Below the pieces are notes generated by a model. That model ran no database searches. It saw only the letters and a program-made list of their open reading frames with translations, and had not been told where the DNA came from. This document shows positions 11,334 through 22,716 of a stretch of DNA of 64,000 nucleotides, in pieces (position 1 is the stretch's first letter; every line of letters starts with the position of its first letter). This DNA comes from Hortaea werneckii (Eukaryota > Ascomycota > Dothideomycetes > Mycosphaerellales > Teratosphaeriaceae), in NCBI GenBank assembly GCA_037044905.1, contig JBAOKB010000048.1, positions 1,200,872 through 1,264,871 of the forward strand. Direction: 5' to 3'. The position numbers were made by a program, and so were the translations under genes.

Positions 11334-12552
11334 GGTTGGGGCTTGGTTCTTGCAGTAGGGGTTGAAAGGGGAAGTTTGTGATCGAGAAGGGATGTAGAGA
11401 CGGGGGTAAGAAAAACAGGAAAAGAAATCGAGGTCGACTTGCATGTGATTGACGCCCGCGCTCTGGGGTTATGACGCATCTTCTCGCCCCTCCGGCTCGC
11501 TCGCGCCAAGGAATTTGCCCCGCGTCCTTTCTGGATTAGGTAATCGGGTTGAGTGCAGTCACTGTGCAGTGGTGATGGCGGGGACTTCAACCTCACTTCA
11601 CCTGGCACTTTCCCTGCTTTCTACCCTCTTTTCTCTTCCTTCCCTCCTTTGCAGAAGAAGATATTATGTACGGCATACGATATGGTAAGGTCTCGTTAAC
11701 CACAAACTTCAATCTGCAATCGCGGAAGTGGGAGACGGCACATCCTAATAGCCAATACCGGTTGTCTAGACTTCCAACGTAGAATGCATTAACATTCAGT
11801 AGAAGTAGAAGACTTCGGTGTTACGCGATATACTATACAGTCTAACATGATACCATGAAAGTGCCCGATTCCATTGATTGTCCTAGGACGAGGTAGGTGG
11901 GTATCGTAACATACCACCGTAATGCTTGGTCACGTATGGAACCTTGGAAGTCATGAACGACCCTGGCCAACTCTATTGCACTGCAGCCCCACCATCCTTG
12001 TTCTTGGATATGAAGAGAAACGGAAAGCGCACTGGCAAATTCTCTGATAGAAGGTCGCTCGTGAATTCATGCATACGCTTTCGCGAGAGCCGGGATGCCT
12101 GTAGCGAGTGGTACAGATGTTTCCCATCCCCAACTCTATTGCTGCGTAGGAAAGTAGGCTCACTTCCATTTCTCACCCGCTTCTCCGTCTCCCGGCAGCG
12201 ACACCATGATCCTGTTGACCTCACTTCACACTCTCAACCCAACGGCAGTGGTAGAAGCGGCTTCTATCCCACCCCCGGCTATTGTCGATTGGCTATTGTC
12301 GATTAACCCCCACATACAGCAGATCGAGCGCTGCGTACTATACACTCTGGTCACTGCAGCTCAAGTCGATTCGGCTTCACTGAACCTTTCCTACCTGCAC
12401 CACCGCCTGCTCGTCCATTCTCCGACCAACATCTTGTCGGACTTTCGCTGCTCGACTTATGCTGCAAAGACAACGCTTCGCATCGCTCATCCATCAGTAT
12501 CTATACTGATTTATAATCGCTCCGACAACTTGCGATACGCCAATATCACAAG
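11334..12552. other. Intergenic region, no gene seen
   Basis: 1.2 kb between the divergent SDO1 and C2H2-factor genes, holding both promoters. Open frames inside it lack domain signal. No RNA gene recognised. Confidence 0.5.
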
Positions 12553-14119
12553 ATGCCGCTTTGTCTGCCTCCAGTACCACTGCCCCGTCCGCCGCCACCA
12601 GTACCGGCCTCAGTCCCCGTTCCTGAAGAACGTCAGCCTGGTTCTAAGGCAGACCCATCGTTGCGTACGACAATACCCTCGAGCGTTTCCGATCTTTCCC
12701 GTCCATCCACGGTTGGCATCGACAACGCTCTAAGCGAGAGAGCAGCACATCTCACTCGTGCATCACATCAGGACGACTCTACCGAAAAGAAGTCTCGAAG
12801 AAAGCCAGCTCCGGAGCCAAAGTACCTCTTGAAATGCAGGTATGGCTGTGATGGCCAAAGCGGTTCCTTCAAGAAAGTCACAAGCCTCAGGCGGCACATG
12901 ATGGTCGTACATCACATCCTTCGTAAGCCCTCCTTATTTATGGAACCTGTAGGCAGTTACTAACTTGCTCGGCAGCTGACAGACTCCGAGACAAAGTTCG
13001 CAACTGCGGCTGCTGTGGTAGACTCTTCACTACTGAGTCCGAATTGAAGAAGCATGTCGAGCTGAGTATGGTCCTCTCCGCCCGTGTGAACACCAATGTC
13101 TGAGCCTTCATTGACAGCATATGGCTCTAGCACGCTTCTGCGAGGTGTCGCCAGAGTCACGGGCGAAATGGGATGTCTTGCCGCCGACTTCGCGACAACA
13201 AAGGGCTGACACTTGGTGCTATGAGGAGGACGGCACGCCTTCTGACGAGATTCTCGTCCCCAACCCCGATTATACGGTTAATTCTGAGTCTGAGCAGCCA
13301 GTGCCTAGAAAACGGAATAAGAGGAAGGCTGCTGATAAGGAGGATCTTGAATGTGCAACGATTCAAAAGAAAGCATGCCGACGAGAGGAGACTTTGGAAT
13401 CCACGAGAGTGGTTGTCGATCTATGCTCACCCCAAACGAAAGCGGCGCAGCCACCAAAGCCGCGGGATTCACACAAAGCAACTGAACGAAACCTCGACAC
13501 AAGCTCCCAATCAACACAGCCACTTGAAGCCTCCCTTCAGACTACCCTACCAAGCTCTTTCCCACTCCAAGGCATGAATCTCCACAACCACACCCCGAAC
13601 CCAAGTCCGCAGCACTTCCAACAACCGCCCATCCCGCCCGACCCAACCACCTTTCTCGAATGGACCGGCAACAAGAAAACCCCTTACGTCCCCGGCAACC
13701 TCCCCAGTCTCCACGGCACCGATGCACATCTCGCCCGATCTCACAATATTCCCCTCCTCACATCGGGCTGGGCTTTTTCCTCCCCGCCTACAGTCGATCA
13801 TCTCCCCCACCTGCCGCCTGATCACCCCTTGGTTGGCCCCGTCGCGGAGTCTTTGCGTGCGGCGAGGGAGTTTTACGTCCGGTTCGATGTACAGCGGAAT
13901 TCTCTTGCGGGAGTGAAAGCTGCTGCGAAGACTCAAAATCGTCACCGGCAGGCGCAACAGCAGCAGCAGCAGCAGCACCAGCACCAGCAGTGGATGCGTG
14001 GCACGCAAAACCGACCTCCCATCCACCCTTCAACAACGAAGACATTGCACCCGCACTATTCGCCACCTGCTTCCCACTACTCGGCCTCTCAACTGCCACA
14101 ACGACGACATAGGTGGTAG
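12553..14119 (+). CDS. C2H2 zinc-finger protein with Gln/Pro-rich tail; exon 2/3 phase unresolved
   Basis: Likely exons 12553..12922, 12976..13065 and 13118..14119. Exon 1 ends in a finger (C-x3-C...H-x4-H, in LKCRYGC and LRRHMMVVH). Exon 2 codes a second cysteine group (CGCCGRLFTTESELKKH) whose last histidine would come from the first codon of exon 3. The first intron is in phase. The second (GTATGG donor at 13066, GACAG acceptor at 13117) leaves one extra base, so the obvious splice shifts frame into an early stop; the long exon-3 frame (332 aa from its ATG at 13121) is nevertheless open. The tail has a basic nuclear-localisation-like stretch (PRKRNKRK) and a polyQ/QH run. Either the junction is misread or the gene is damaged. 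Function unknown; probably a nuclear regulator. Confidence 0.5.
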
Positions 14120-15092
14120 CAGCAGCTAATGCATCAGCAACAGCATCAGCACGAGCAAATAAGAGCCCCTCATCCACCCCAACATCCCCCCAAACACCCC
14201 CACAAACCCCCCAATCTCCGCCGGACTGGGACTCCGGGACTTCCTGCTGTGCAATAGTCGTGCCTGCGCCTGCTGCAAGGTCACAATAATGCCATCTCTT
14301 AGTCTGCTCTGTCGGGGGAGGGGCGGAGGTTGGCTGCAAGTGTCGCAAGCTCAGCAGGTGCACGGGATGTACCGCGTTTAGGCCCCCTGGGAAGGGAGGA
14401 GGGGGATAGATGGGGATGGAGAATGGAAGGCTTCACGATTGAGCGAGCCGATTCGGTGGTTTCTTTCTTTCTCTTCTTACTGCAGGGGGGGTTGGGCGGG
14501 AGGGGGGTTTCAGCCGCCTCTGATTGCAATGGTAATGATGGCGACGATCACGACTGGATGGATGGATGGTGTCTCATGGTGGAGATCTTTCCATCGACAC
14601 CCTCGCTTCGAAAATCGTAATTTACGTAGTTGGTTTTTCTTTTCCTTTTTTCCTTTTTAATTCCGTTGTACATTTTGCAAAAGTACATTCGTGTTGCAGT
14701 GGCTTTTCCCCTGTCTCTCGGGCATCACAGGGTATGAGTCGAAGCAGATTATCTTGGGGTGATTATCATGTGTTTTGAGGTCACATGCACACACTCTCTC
14801 TACAAGTACCAAGGTGAGAAACAGAATTGAGGGATTGTGGTAAGAATCGTGATATATCCAAAGGATTTTCTCCGTATCCCATGACTCGAAAGAATGCTAC
14901 CTCATCGTGCCTTGCCGAAATTTTGCACAAGCACGAATAGGTCATCATGAATGTTGCATTGTCCTCATCAAGCTGATAAGAGGCATCCCTCTTCATTTTG
15001 GCCCCTCACCATTTCAACCCAGGACACCCACCTAACTGTCAATCTCCCACCTCCACCCGAGCCCATCCCAACTTCTTCTCCCTTTCCCTCGT
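14120..15092. other. Spacer between convergent genes
   Basis: 973 bp downstream of both flanking genes. It begins with a CAG/CA-rich extension of the preceding gene's polyQ-coding tail. No gene seen. Confidence 0.5.
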
Positions 15093-16985
15093 TTAGAAAA
15101 TCTCACTATCATCCAACGGATCCCGCTCCCCCCCAACCTCCTCAGCTCTCACCTCCACCTCCTTCCCCTTCCCCTTCCCTTCACCTTCCTTCTTCTTCTT
15201 CTTCTTCTCCCGGAACGTATCATCCAACCCGCCCGTCATCCCCCCGCTATCATCCTCATCCTCATAACCAATCGACTCGGAGATTATCTGCGTGAAGGAT
15301 TGCTGGTTCGTGATACTCGGGAGCTGCTGCTCTGTGCCCCCGCCTCCCGCTTGGGTGGGAGGGGCAGGAGTGCGACCCGAGAGGATCTCGTCGAGGGAAT
15401 CTTCTAGATGGCTTGGGGAGTCGTCTGGTTGGCTCTGCTGTGGCTGTGGGCTTCCAGCTTGTCGGGCTTGGACGGGTAGTCCGCGCTGCGAGTGAGCTCG
15501 GGAGGGGGCAGAGTGGCCTGTTTGCAGCAGCTGTTGCATCGTCACGTGGTTCACGACCAGTTGACCCGGCTCGGGTTGTTTGTAAGGGAAGACGATGCAG
15601 AATTTGGTTTTGCTGCTCGCTAGGATCGCCATGTCCTCTGTCCCAAATGCAGAGTCGTTCCCGAGCGCGGCTCGGATGTCCGCGATCTCGTGCGGGATCC
15701 AGGTATATGTCCAGTTGCCTGGTTGGTCTAGCTTCAATGCCCGCGGTGGCGCGTTAGATATCGCTAGGTTGTAATGGTATACTATCCCTTCCCCGCAGTC
15801 GAAGAAGAGATCGATAGGGACTGTAGGGTGGAAGGCGATCTTGCGGACGTTGCGGTGTTGGAATAGTACCGTGACGAGTTCGGTGGGTTGTCCGCCCGGT
15901 GGACAGGTCCAGATCCAGATCGTGGATTGGAAACGTTCGTCGCGGGTGGCAAGCCATTGCCCGTCGCAGCTGAAGCATACTTCGGCAATCCCCAGGTCTT
16001 TTGGGTCCGTGGGTTCTTTGCCTCTCGTTACTGCCGAATCCACGGGTACCCGAAGCTGTTCGTAGGATCTTTCGCCTGATGCGGACACTGTTTCCTGGAA
16101 GATTGCTCCTAGGTGGTGCATTTTCGTGATGACTCGACTGTGCTCGCATACCGTGTCCGGCGAAAAAGCTCGGCTGAAGGTTTTGGAGTCTAGTAAGACG
16201 ACTTGGCCTTCGTACCCGGACAGCGCAACGACGGGGTGAGGGCGGAGTGGACGCACAGGTGACCAAGTCAGCTCCTTGATCCCCAGGTCGTTAACCCACT
16301 GGTATGGCGCCCGCGGGTATGACATGTAGTGGTTGCCGTCAGCAGTGTAGAAATAGACCCCCACCCCACTACTGGCGATTGGCGTATCAAGTACCGCAAT
16401 CCAGTTTCCATCGGAACTCCAGGAGACAGACTGCGCGTCTGTGGTTGGTAGCGTCTTGCGCTTCAGCTCCACGCCGCCGCACAGTATGCACAGCACATCT
16501 TCAGCCCCGTCTTTACAGATGTACGCCATGCCTGTAACGCGGTTCGGATTCTCGGGATCTCTAGGCCTCGTGGCAAAAGCCGTCCCGCTGGTGGTGGTCT
16601 TGATGGACCTCAATTTGTGACCCTTGGCGGTCTTGAGGCACCATTTGAAAGTTGTACCGAATTCGAAGATGATCAAGACTTTAGACTCGTCCAGCTGCTC
16701 GACCCGCGAGACCTCTCCGAACGGTTTGCTCCCCATGTTAATTCGGAGACCACCGCGGGGGTCATAGACCGAGAGAATGAGAATGTAGTCGGTATAGATG
16801 ATGGCCAGTAACCCTCGGTCTCTGAGCCATTTCATAGAGCGTAGCTTCTTCGTCTCGCTGCTTACATAGTTGATCGAGCGAGACTGAGTGTCATACACGC
16901 ATATTCTCTCGGGGGTCGCGTACGCGATAATGCCATGCGGCGAGACGGTCGACAGGCGACTGTCGTCGAAACAGTCGATGATCAT
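15093..16985 (-). CDS. WD-repeat protein, WRAP73/Wdr8 type
   Basis: 630 aa. The spacing of blocks matches WRAP73/Wdr8: an N-terminal blade with a VYDTQSRS segment; VSWSSDGNWIAVLDTP (residues about 190-205) followed by a short beta-hairpin and LGIKELTWSPV; then VALSGYEGQVVLLDSKTF; and later the blade with WIWTCPPGG. In fission yeast Wdr8 acts with Msd1 at spindle-pole bodies to anchor microtubule minus ends, and human WRAP73 is centrosomal; a similar role is inferred. The C-terminal ~130 residues are disordered and end in a Lys/Glu/Gly-rich run and an acidic tail. An in-frame stop lies 27 bp upstream of the ATG at 16985, but acceptor-like sequence in between means a short upstream exon cannot be excluded. 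Confidence 0.7.
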   Translation of the reverse strand: MIIDCFDDSRLSTVSPHGIIAYATPERICVYDTQSRSINYVSSETKKLRSMKWLRDRGLLAIIYTDYILILSVYDPRGGLRINMGSKPFGEVSRVEQLDESKVLIIFEFGTTFKWCLKTAKGHKLRSIKTTTSGTAFATRPRDPENPNRVTGMAYICKDGAEDVLCILCGGVELKRKTLPTTDAQSVSWSSDGNWIAVLDTPIASSGVGVYFYTADGNHYMSYPRAPYQWVNDLGIKELTWSPVRPLRPHPVVALSGYEGQVVLLDSKTFSRAFSPDTVCEHSRVITKMHHLGAIFQETVSASGERSYEQLRVPVDSAVTRGKEPTDPKDLGIAEVCFSCDGQWLATRDERFQSTIWIWTCPPGGQPTELVTVLFQHRNVRKIAFHPTVPIDLFFDCGEGIVYHYNLAISNAPPRALKLDQPGNWTYTWIPHEIADIRAALGNDSAFGTEDMAILASSKTKFCIVFPYKQPEPGQLVVNHVTMQQLLQTGHSAPSRAHSQRGLPVQARQAGSPQPQQSQPDDSPSHLEDSLDEILSGRTPAPPTQAGGGGTEQQLPSITNQQSFTQIISESIGYEDEDDSGGMTGGLDDTFREKKKKKKEGEGKGKGKEVEVRAEEVGGERDPLDDSEIF

Positions 16986-17534
16986 GCTGCCTATGTCTAT
17001 CCTGTCCTGTCAAACCAATGCACAGGGTCTAATAAGTGTCTGTGCAACTTTTTTTTCTTTTCGTAGTAAACAAATCAACACTGACTGGACTTTGCAGAGC
17101 AACACCAGCCGAAGACTTGGGCCGGGCCTTGTCCGGTACGAGGCGTCGGCCGGAACGCCACCGTGGCGAGTGTCGTCTTCGAAGCCCGATGTGGCGTCAG
17201 TAGCCGTCGCCACTCGCCACCTTGGGAGGTATGCTTGACTTCCTGGCTACGTACACCACCTCTGCCTAGGACCAATCTCGACAGCACAACTCGCTAGAAC
17301 TCGTTGCAATCGCCACCTAGAAACTTCGTGTGACTTCTGTAGTCTTCCATACGGAGTGCAGATGTGGCTAACAACCGCACGAGAATGCTGACGACACCCG
17401 GCTGCCTATGTACACGCACTTTGTAGCTGCCTAGAGGTAGGTCTATATAGGAGCCTAGGGTGTGGCTGTCTTTACCATCCCCTCTGTACTAAGACACACC
17501 ACTACCGCTCCAACACACACTTTCATAATCTATC
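16986..17534. promoter_or_regulatory. Divergent promoter region with HSP20 TATA box and heat-shock-element-like site
   Basis: Between the divergent WD-protein and HSP20 genes. A TATATAG lies at 17444-17450, about 85 bp before the HSP20 ATG. A GAAnnTTC pair at 17320-17327 fits two units of a heat-shock element. Both are short motifs, so binding is an inference. Confidence 0.45.
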
Positions 17535-18443
17535 ATGCCATCAGTCAATTACTACAACCAAACAGCCCCCTTCTGGGACTGGGTCGCCGGCCTCGAAGAG
17601 CGAGGACCGAACCATCCCCTCTTCGGCGGCGCTGACCGCGGCGACCAAGTTGAATTTGAGCAGCAACGCTTCAACCCCTGGACGCAAGGCTGGGGCAGCT
17701 TTCCATTCGGTCCCATGCCACATCGTGGCAGGCGGGGCGGGCCAGGTCACCCAGGTCATCATCATGGCCCTGCCCATCCACACCCGCCACCGCACAACTG
17801 GGGTGAAGATCACAGTCAAGAGGCGATGCATCCTCCTGAAGGAGATCAGGCTGAGGCGCAGCACTCCGGAAGCGACACAGAGACCGGCCACGAAGGACCT
17901 AGCATGAGAGGCCGTTGCCGCGGGCGTGGTCGAGGTGGATGTGGCGGCCGAGGACGAGGCGGCCTTGGTGGTCGCGGACGTGGCGGCTTTCCTTTCGCGA
18001 ACCCAGGAGCGATGGGCGGCTTTGGCGCTTTGGCCGGTATGTTTCAAGACCAACTGTTCGGCAACGGCTCAGCAGAGAGAGGAAACGAAGACCTAAAACC
18101 GGAAGCCGACGTCTTCGATACGCCCGAGGCATTCGTCGTTCACGTCTCCCTTCCAGGTGCGAAGAAGGAAGACATCGGCGTCAATTGGGATCAGGAGAAG
18201 TCTGAATTGAGCATTGGAGGCGTCATCTATCGCCCTGGTGGCGAGGAGCTCCTCCAAACGCTTGCGATGGATGAGCGAAAAGTGGGTGCTTTCGAACGAA
18301 AGTTGCGTCTAGGAAGCCGTGCCAATCCGGCTCAGGTAGACGTCGATGCCATCTCGGCCAAGCTCGAAGACGGTATCCTCAGGGTTGAGGTGCCGAAGAT
18401 GGATAGCGGCTATGTTGAGGTCAAGAAGGTGGACATACAGTAA
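17535..18443 (+). CDS. Small heat-shock protein (HSP20) with Gly/Arg-rich insert
   Basis: 302 aa, single exon. Small heat-shock proteins are ATP-independent holdases. The N-terminal arm (1-185) has WDWVAGLEER, a His/Pro-rich stretch, and a Gly/Arg-rich segment of RGRG/GGRG repeats at about 125-160. The alpha-crystallin domain covers about 190-300: DVFDTPEAFVVHVSLPGAKK, then KSELSIGG, FERKLRLG and the GILRVEVPK strand. The order fits the family; the RG-rich arm is not typical of the domain and resembles RNA-binding or condensate-forming sequence. No signal peptide; cytosolic or nuclear. An upstream TATA box and a candidate heat-shock element fit stress induction. Confidence 0.88.
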   Translation: MPSVNYYNQTAPFWDWVAGLEERGPNHPLFGGADRGDQVEFEQQRFNPWTQGWGSFPFGPMPHRGRRGGPGHPGHHHGPAHPHPPPHNWGEDHSQEAMHPPEGDQAEAQHSGSDTETGHEGPSMRGRCRGRGRGGCGGRGRGGLGGRGRGGFPFANPGAMGGFGALAGMFQDQLFGNGSAERGNEDLKPEADVFDTPEAFVVHVSLPGAKKEDIGVNWDQEKSELSIGGVIYRPGGEELLQTLAMDERKVGAFERKLRLGSRANPAQVDVDAISAKLEDGILRVEVPKMDSGYVEVKKVDIQ

Positions 18444-18951
18444 TTGGCTCAAGCATTGTGTGTCGGGAGTTGAGTGTGTCGGCAACGGGGACCCTTTGGT
18501 AAGTAGACTTGGACGACGACATGAAATGGATAATTGACAGCTCCTCGGAGTTTCGCTATGTACTATTGTAATATGTCTTGCTATGCACCTCATCGGCTTT
18601 TGACGACATGTGACGGATCTCAAAAAGCTCACTGTCACACAAAATACATGTCTGTCGGCTTTTGACGGCGCCATAGGCAATGAAATCGCTCTCGCGGCGA
18701 TCATGTCTCTAGCGGGTATAGCAGCTTAAGCCCCCAAACACCTCAATCGTCCTGCCCCCAAACTCTCCGCAAACCTTGCCGCGGGATGCGGAGATCTGGG
18801 GTCGGCATCTGACTCGCACTGCTCATGTCTACCGCTCGAGCCGGTCTTGTATCTCTTCGCCGTCTTGTCAGAGCTTATTTATTGCCTCGCTTCCCCTCCA
18901 GATTTCTTTATCGATCCTCGCATACCAACGAAAGACACCCAGCGTCACAAG
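18444..18951. other. Intergenic region, MFS promoter
   Basis: 508 bp between the HSP20 stop and the permease ATG. No clear TATA. The last ~100 bp are probably 5' UTR. Nothing else seen. Confidence 0.5.
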
Positions 18952-20876
18952 ATGGCCTCTAGTACTACGAAGACGGTCGTTGAGCGGGTCGAAGATGCGC
19001 ACCCTTCAGCACTTGATCATGTCGATGCGAAGCACCAAGGTCCCAAGCATGGAGACCGAGCGTTGGCGTACATTGGTGAAGATCGAGTCAAGTTGACAGA
19101 GGAAGATGTATGAATCTCATGCAACAAGGCATGTGCACAGCGCTGACGTCTTCATAGAATAAGCGCATTCGACGACGAACCGACAAAGTCATCTTGACCA
19201 TCCTGATCTGGGTCTACTTCTTGTATGTACAAAGTCCTCCGGGCAACCGAGTCCAAAACTGACAATCATAGACAAATCTTGGACAAGACCGTACTCGGAT
19301 ACGGCGCTACCTTCGGACTGCAAGAAGCTACCAACCTTACCGGCAACCAGTACTCCCTCGTCGGCTCCATCGCGCCCATCGCACAACTAGCATGGCAGCC
19401 TTTCTCCTCCTTCCTCATCGTCAAAGTACCACATCGCATTCTGATGCCCTCCCTCTGCCTTGGCTGGGGTATCGCTCAGGCTGCAATGGCGGCTTGCCAT
19501 AACTACGGTGGACTACTCGCGGCTCGATTTTTTCTCGGGCTCTTCGAGGCGGGCTGTCTGCCCCTCTTCAGTATCATCACATCGCAGTGGTTCCGTCGTG
19601 CGGAGCAGCCTCTGCGTGTCGCGGCGTGGTACTCGACGAACGGTATCGCGACTATTGTGGCTTCGGCGCTTTCCTATGGACTTGGACATATTCCTGAGGA
19701 GCACTTGGAGTCATGGCAGATGTACGTATCCACCTTGAAACATCAACAGAAATATCCGCTGACTTTAAGTCCGCAGTATCTTCCTCTTCGTCGGTCTCGT
19801 CACCATCGTCTCCGCTCCTATCGTCTACTGGAAACTCGACAACGATATCCCCTCAGCCCGCTTCCTATCCGAAGAAGACAAACCCAAAGCCATCGAGCGT
19901 CTGAGGGCCAACCAGACCGGCACCGGAACTCGAGAGTTCAAATGGTCCCATATCCTCGAGATGTTCCTGGAGCCGAAGACTTTCCTCTGGATCGGTCTCG
20001 CTATGCTGCTGAATGTCGGCGCTTCGGTCACGAACACTTTCGGTCCTCTCATCATCAATGGCCTGGGTTTCAATAAGTACACGACTACGCTGCTGAACAT
20101 GCCGTTCGGCTTTCTGCAGTTCGTCATCATCCTCTTCGCCTCATGGGCTGCGCAGCGATGGCGGATCAAATCCGTCGTCTTGGTTGTCCTGGTCGTCCCT
20201 GTAATTGCTGGACTAGCCATGCTGTACACGATTCCGCATACCGATTCCAACGAGGGTGCTTTGCTGGCGGGATACTATCTCCTCGCCTTCCTGTTCGGAG
20301 GTAACCCCATCATTGTCGCCTGGATCGTGGCCAACACTGCAGGCAGTAAGTGTCATCCCCATGATCCTCAAAAACTCATCAAGCTAACCTGAGGCCCTCA
20401 AGCAACAAAACGTTCAGCCATCATGTCCGCCTACAACGCCGCGTCCAGCGCAGGCAACATCATCGGTCCCCTCCTCTTCCAATCATCCGATGCCCCCGAA
20501 TACCTCCCAGGTTTGCGCGCAGTGCTGGGAATCTTCGTTGCGCTGGCAGCCTGCGCGATCCTGCAAGCCGCCAACCTCGTTTTCCTCAATAAATTGCAGG
20601 CCAGGAAGAGAGTCAAGGCTGGTAAGCCGGCTAAAATCGTCGATCATAGTATGGAGAGCCGGTACCACGATGTCGATGAGCAACCGGATCTCGCAGTCGG
20701 CATGGCTGAAGGGGATGGCGACGTTGAAGGCCGTGCTGGTGAGGTCAGGCTTGGACAGCATGCTTTTGAGGATTTGACTGGTAAGTCTCTATTTCGACTC
20801 TCTTGGGTTCGTGCATTTGCTGACATTGTTTTCTCCACCAGATCGCCAGAATGACGAGTTCATTTATGTCTACTAG
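18952..20876 (+). CDS. MFS permease, Dal5/allantoate (anion:cation symporter) type
   Basis: Join 18952..19107, 19158..19222, 19272..19721, 19777..20345, 20403..20780, 20842..20876: six exons, all in phase, 550 aa. Introns are 49-61 bp with GTATGA/GTATGT/GTACGT/GTAAGT donors. The product has a hydrophilic N-terminus, RRTDKVILTILIWVYFLQILDKT before and into helix 1, TNLTGNQYSLVGSI, the RFFLGLFEAGCLPLF helix with its Gly/Glu pattern, and a central loop (FLSEEDKPKAIERLRANQTG) characteristic of fungal Dal5-like carriers. The last exon codes only the C-terminal tail, DRQNDEFIYVY, matching the family's usual ending. Family substrates include allantoate, ureidosuccinate, nicotinate and pantothenate; which applies is unknown. 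Located in a membrane, probably plasma membrane. Confidence 0.88.
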
Positions 20877-21369
20877 TAGTGTTTATGAGTAGTTATTAGC
20901 CGTAATGACCTAATGTGAAGTTTGTTAGGCATGACTTGACACATTGTCCTATTTTCCATACATTCCGTTTTTCAAAATTGAAGCCACCACATGGGCGTAA
21001 TGCAAGCCCAATTTCAGTCCTTCGTTCGCAGGATATCGTCGTGAAATCCCATCCTGCAGTCCCGCTCGACCTCGTCCAGCCAATCAGAAAACTTGCTCAT
21101 CACGTGCACAGGCCGGATAGATATATCATCCGCTTGCCCCCCTTCTTCCCTTCCAATGCACACATTCTGATCAATCACGTGCGGGTCAGAATGGATTGTA
21201 TGGTTAGGGGCGGGCAATGCTGCATTTCGTTCGGACGAATCGTTTCCGTCTCCATTCAGTATAAATAGACCTCAAAATCCACATTCTCCCCAACAAACTT
21301 CCACTCCTCACCTACTCCGCATTGGTCCTTAGTCCCCTGTTTTTTTGACGCTTCAACACAGACAAAAAA
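20877..21369. promoter_or_regulatory. NmrA-like gene promoter: CCAAT, two CACGTG sites, TATA
   Basis: Visible elements: CCAAT at 21080-21084, CACGTG palindromes at 21101-21106 and 21176-21181 (75 bp apart), and TATAAATA at 21260-21267, about 105 bp before the ATG at 21370. CACGTG is the core site of bHLH activators. That they act on this gene is inferred from position. The left part is the permease 3' UTR. Confidence 0.5.
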
Positions 21370-22371
21370 ATGGTCACCGTAGCCCTAGCAGGAGCAACGA
21401 CAGGCTTCGGCCTCACGGTGCTCAAAACTTTCCTGCATCTGAATTCCTCCCTCAACCCCGCTCAACAGCACAAGATCATCCTCCTCTCCCGCTTCCCCCA
21501 GCCAGAGTGGAGTGCCAAGGGCCTCGAAGTCCGCCAGATCTCCTACGAAGACCACGCTCAGCTTGTCTCAGCTCTGGAGGGCGTCCACACCCTCATCTCC
21601 CTCATCGGGGGCGACGTCTCCGCGCTCCGGAACGCGCAGGCGTCCCTTCTCGCCGCCGCCCGTGTAGCAGATGTGAAACGCTTCGCTCCGTCGGAGTACG
21701 CGGGGATGGGATACGAAGGTATCGATCTGTACGCCGCCTCGAAAGCGGAGATCTGGAAGCGATGTCTCGCCGCGAAGCACGAGACCGGGATGGAAGTTGC
21801 GAGGTTCAACTGTGGACTTTTCATGTCGATCCTTGCGACGGGGACGGTTATGGGGATTACTGAGGTGGGGAGGAGGGAAGGTGCGGAGACGGGCGAAGAG
21901 GAAGCGCTGGCTGGGTTGCGACCCTGGAATTTCGTTTTGAATCTTCGTGCTGGGACTGCTGACTTGCCCGGAGACGGCAGTGCGAAGGTCGCGTGGACGG
22001 AGATGCGCGATGTGGCTACCTTCATTTTTCGCGCTCTTTCCCTTCCGCCCTGGCCTGAGGATCTTAACATGAGGGGGGACCTGCGATCTTTTCGAGAGGT
22101 CTTGGAGATTGTGCAGCGGGTCCAGGGTCGGGAGTTCCTCGTTCGGGAGAATAGTGTCGAAGAGATGGATGGCTTGACTCAGGAGGAAGGCAAACGGTTC
22201 TACAATCAGGTACGGGTGGCGCTGGTCAAGGAATACTGTGATGTGCCGGACGACCTCAATCGAATGTTTTCGGACGTCCATCCTATCGACTGTGAGAGCT
22301 TCGTGACGAAGTGGTGGTCTGGTACTCCATTGCCAGAAGCGGCGTGGGAGGAGGACCAAGCATTCATGTAG
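21370..22371 (+). CDS. NmrA-like / isoflavone-reductase-like NAD(P)-binding protein
   Basis: 333 aa, single exon. The N-terminus VTVALAGATTGFG has a glycine-rich dinucleotide-binding loop (GATTGFG, residues 8-14) of the atypical SDR/NmrA kind. KRFAPSEYAG near residue 105 is the conserved block after beta-5. The family includes isoflavone and pinoresinol reductases and redox-sensing NmrA regulators; no catalytic assignment is possible, and many fungal members are non-catalytic sensors. The nearest upstream gene is a permease on the same strand, but separate promoters seem likely. Confidence 0.8.
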   Translation: MVTVALAGATTGFGLTVLKTFLHLNSSLNPAQQHKIILLSRFPQPEWSAKGLEVRQISYEDHAQLVSALEGVHTLISLIGGDVSALRNAQASLLAAARVADVKRFAPSEYAGMGYEGIDLYAASKAEIWKRCLAAKHETGMEVARFNCGLFMSILATGTVMGITEVGRREGAETGEEEALAGLRPWNFVLNLRAGTADLPGDGSAKVAWTEMRDVATFIFRALSLPPWPEDLNMRGDLRSFREVLEIVQRVQGREFLVRENSVEEMDGLTQEEGKRFYNQVRVALVKEYCDVPDDLNRMFSDVHPIDCESFVTKWWSGTPLPEAAWEEDQAFM

Positions 22372-22716
22372 CGAGTCCATTGTTCGGGAATATGTTGTCC
22401 CTCTTTTCATCGACAAGGCATAAAACAGGCAGAGATTCAACAAATTCTACCCCTCGCTCTCATTCTTTAGCATTTGTTAGATGGAAAGGAAGCATAGATC
22501 TCGTTATCCCCATGAGAAAATCGTGAAATTTTAGCAACAAATCAGCCCCCGAGGCCCAAACAGCCTTTCACAGAGACACTCCAGGATCTCTATCCCTCCC
22601 CCAGCCCGAATGTTCTCCCGCCAGCTTAAGAAATACTTCCCACAATTGGAACACCGCAGATACATCATTCGGTCCCTCCGTCCTTCGACATGCTCCGGTC
22701 CGTCTTCCAGGGAGAG
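22372..22716. other. Spacer between convergent genes
   Basis: 345 bp carrying two 3' UTRs. Nothing else seen. Confidence 0.5.

Noticed and set aside
11334..11444. Upstream ATG adding 37 residues to SDO1
   Set aside because: The extension is unrelated to the family N-terminus, which starts at the next Met.
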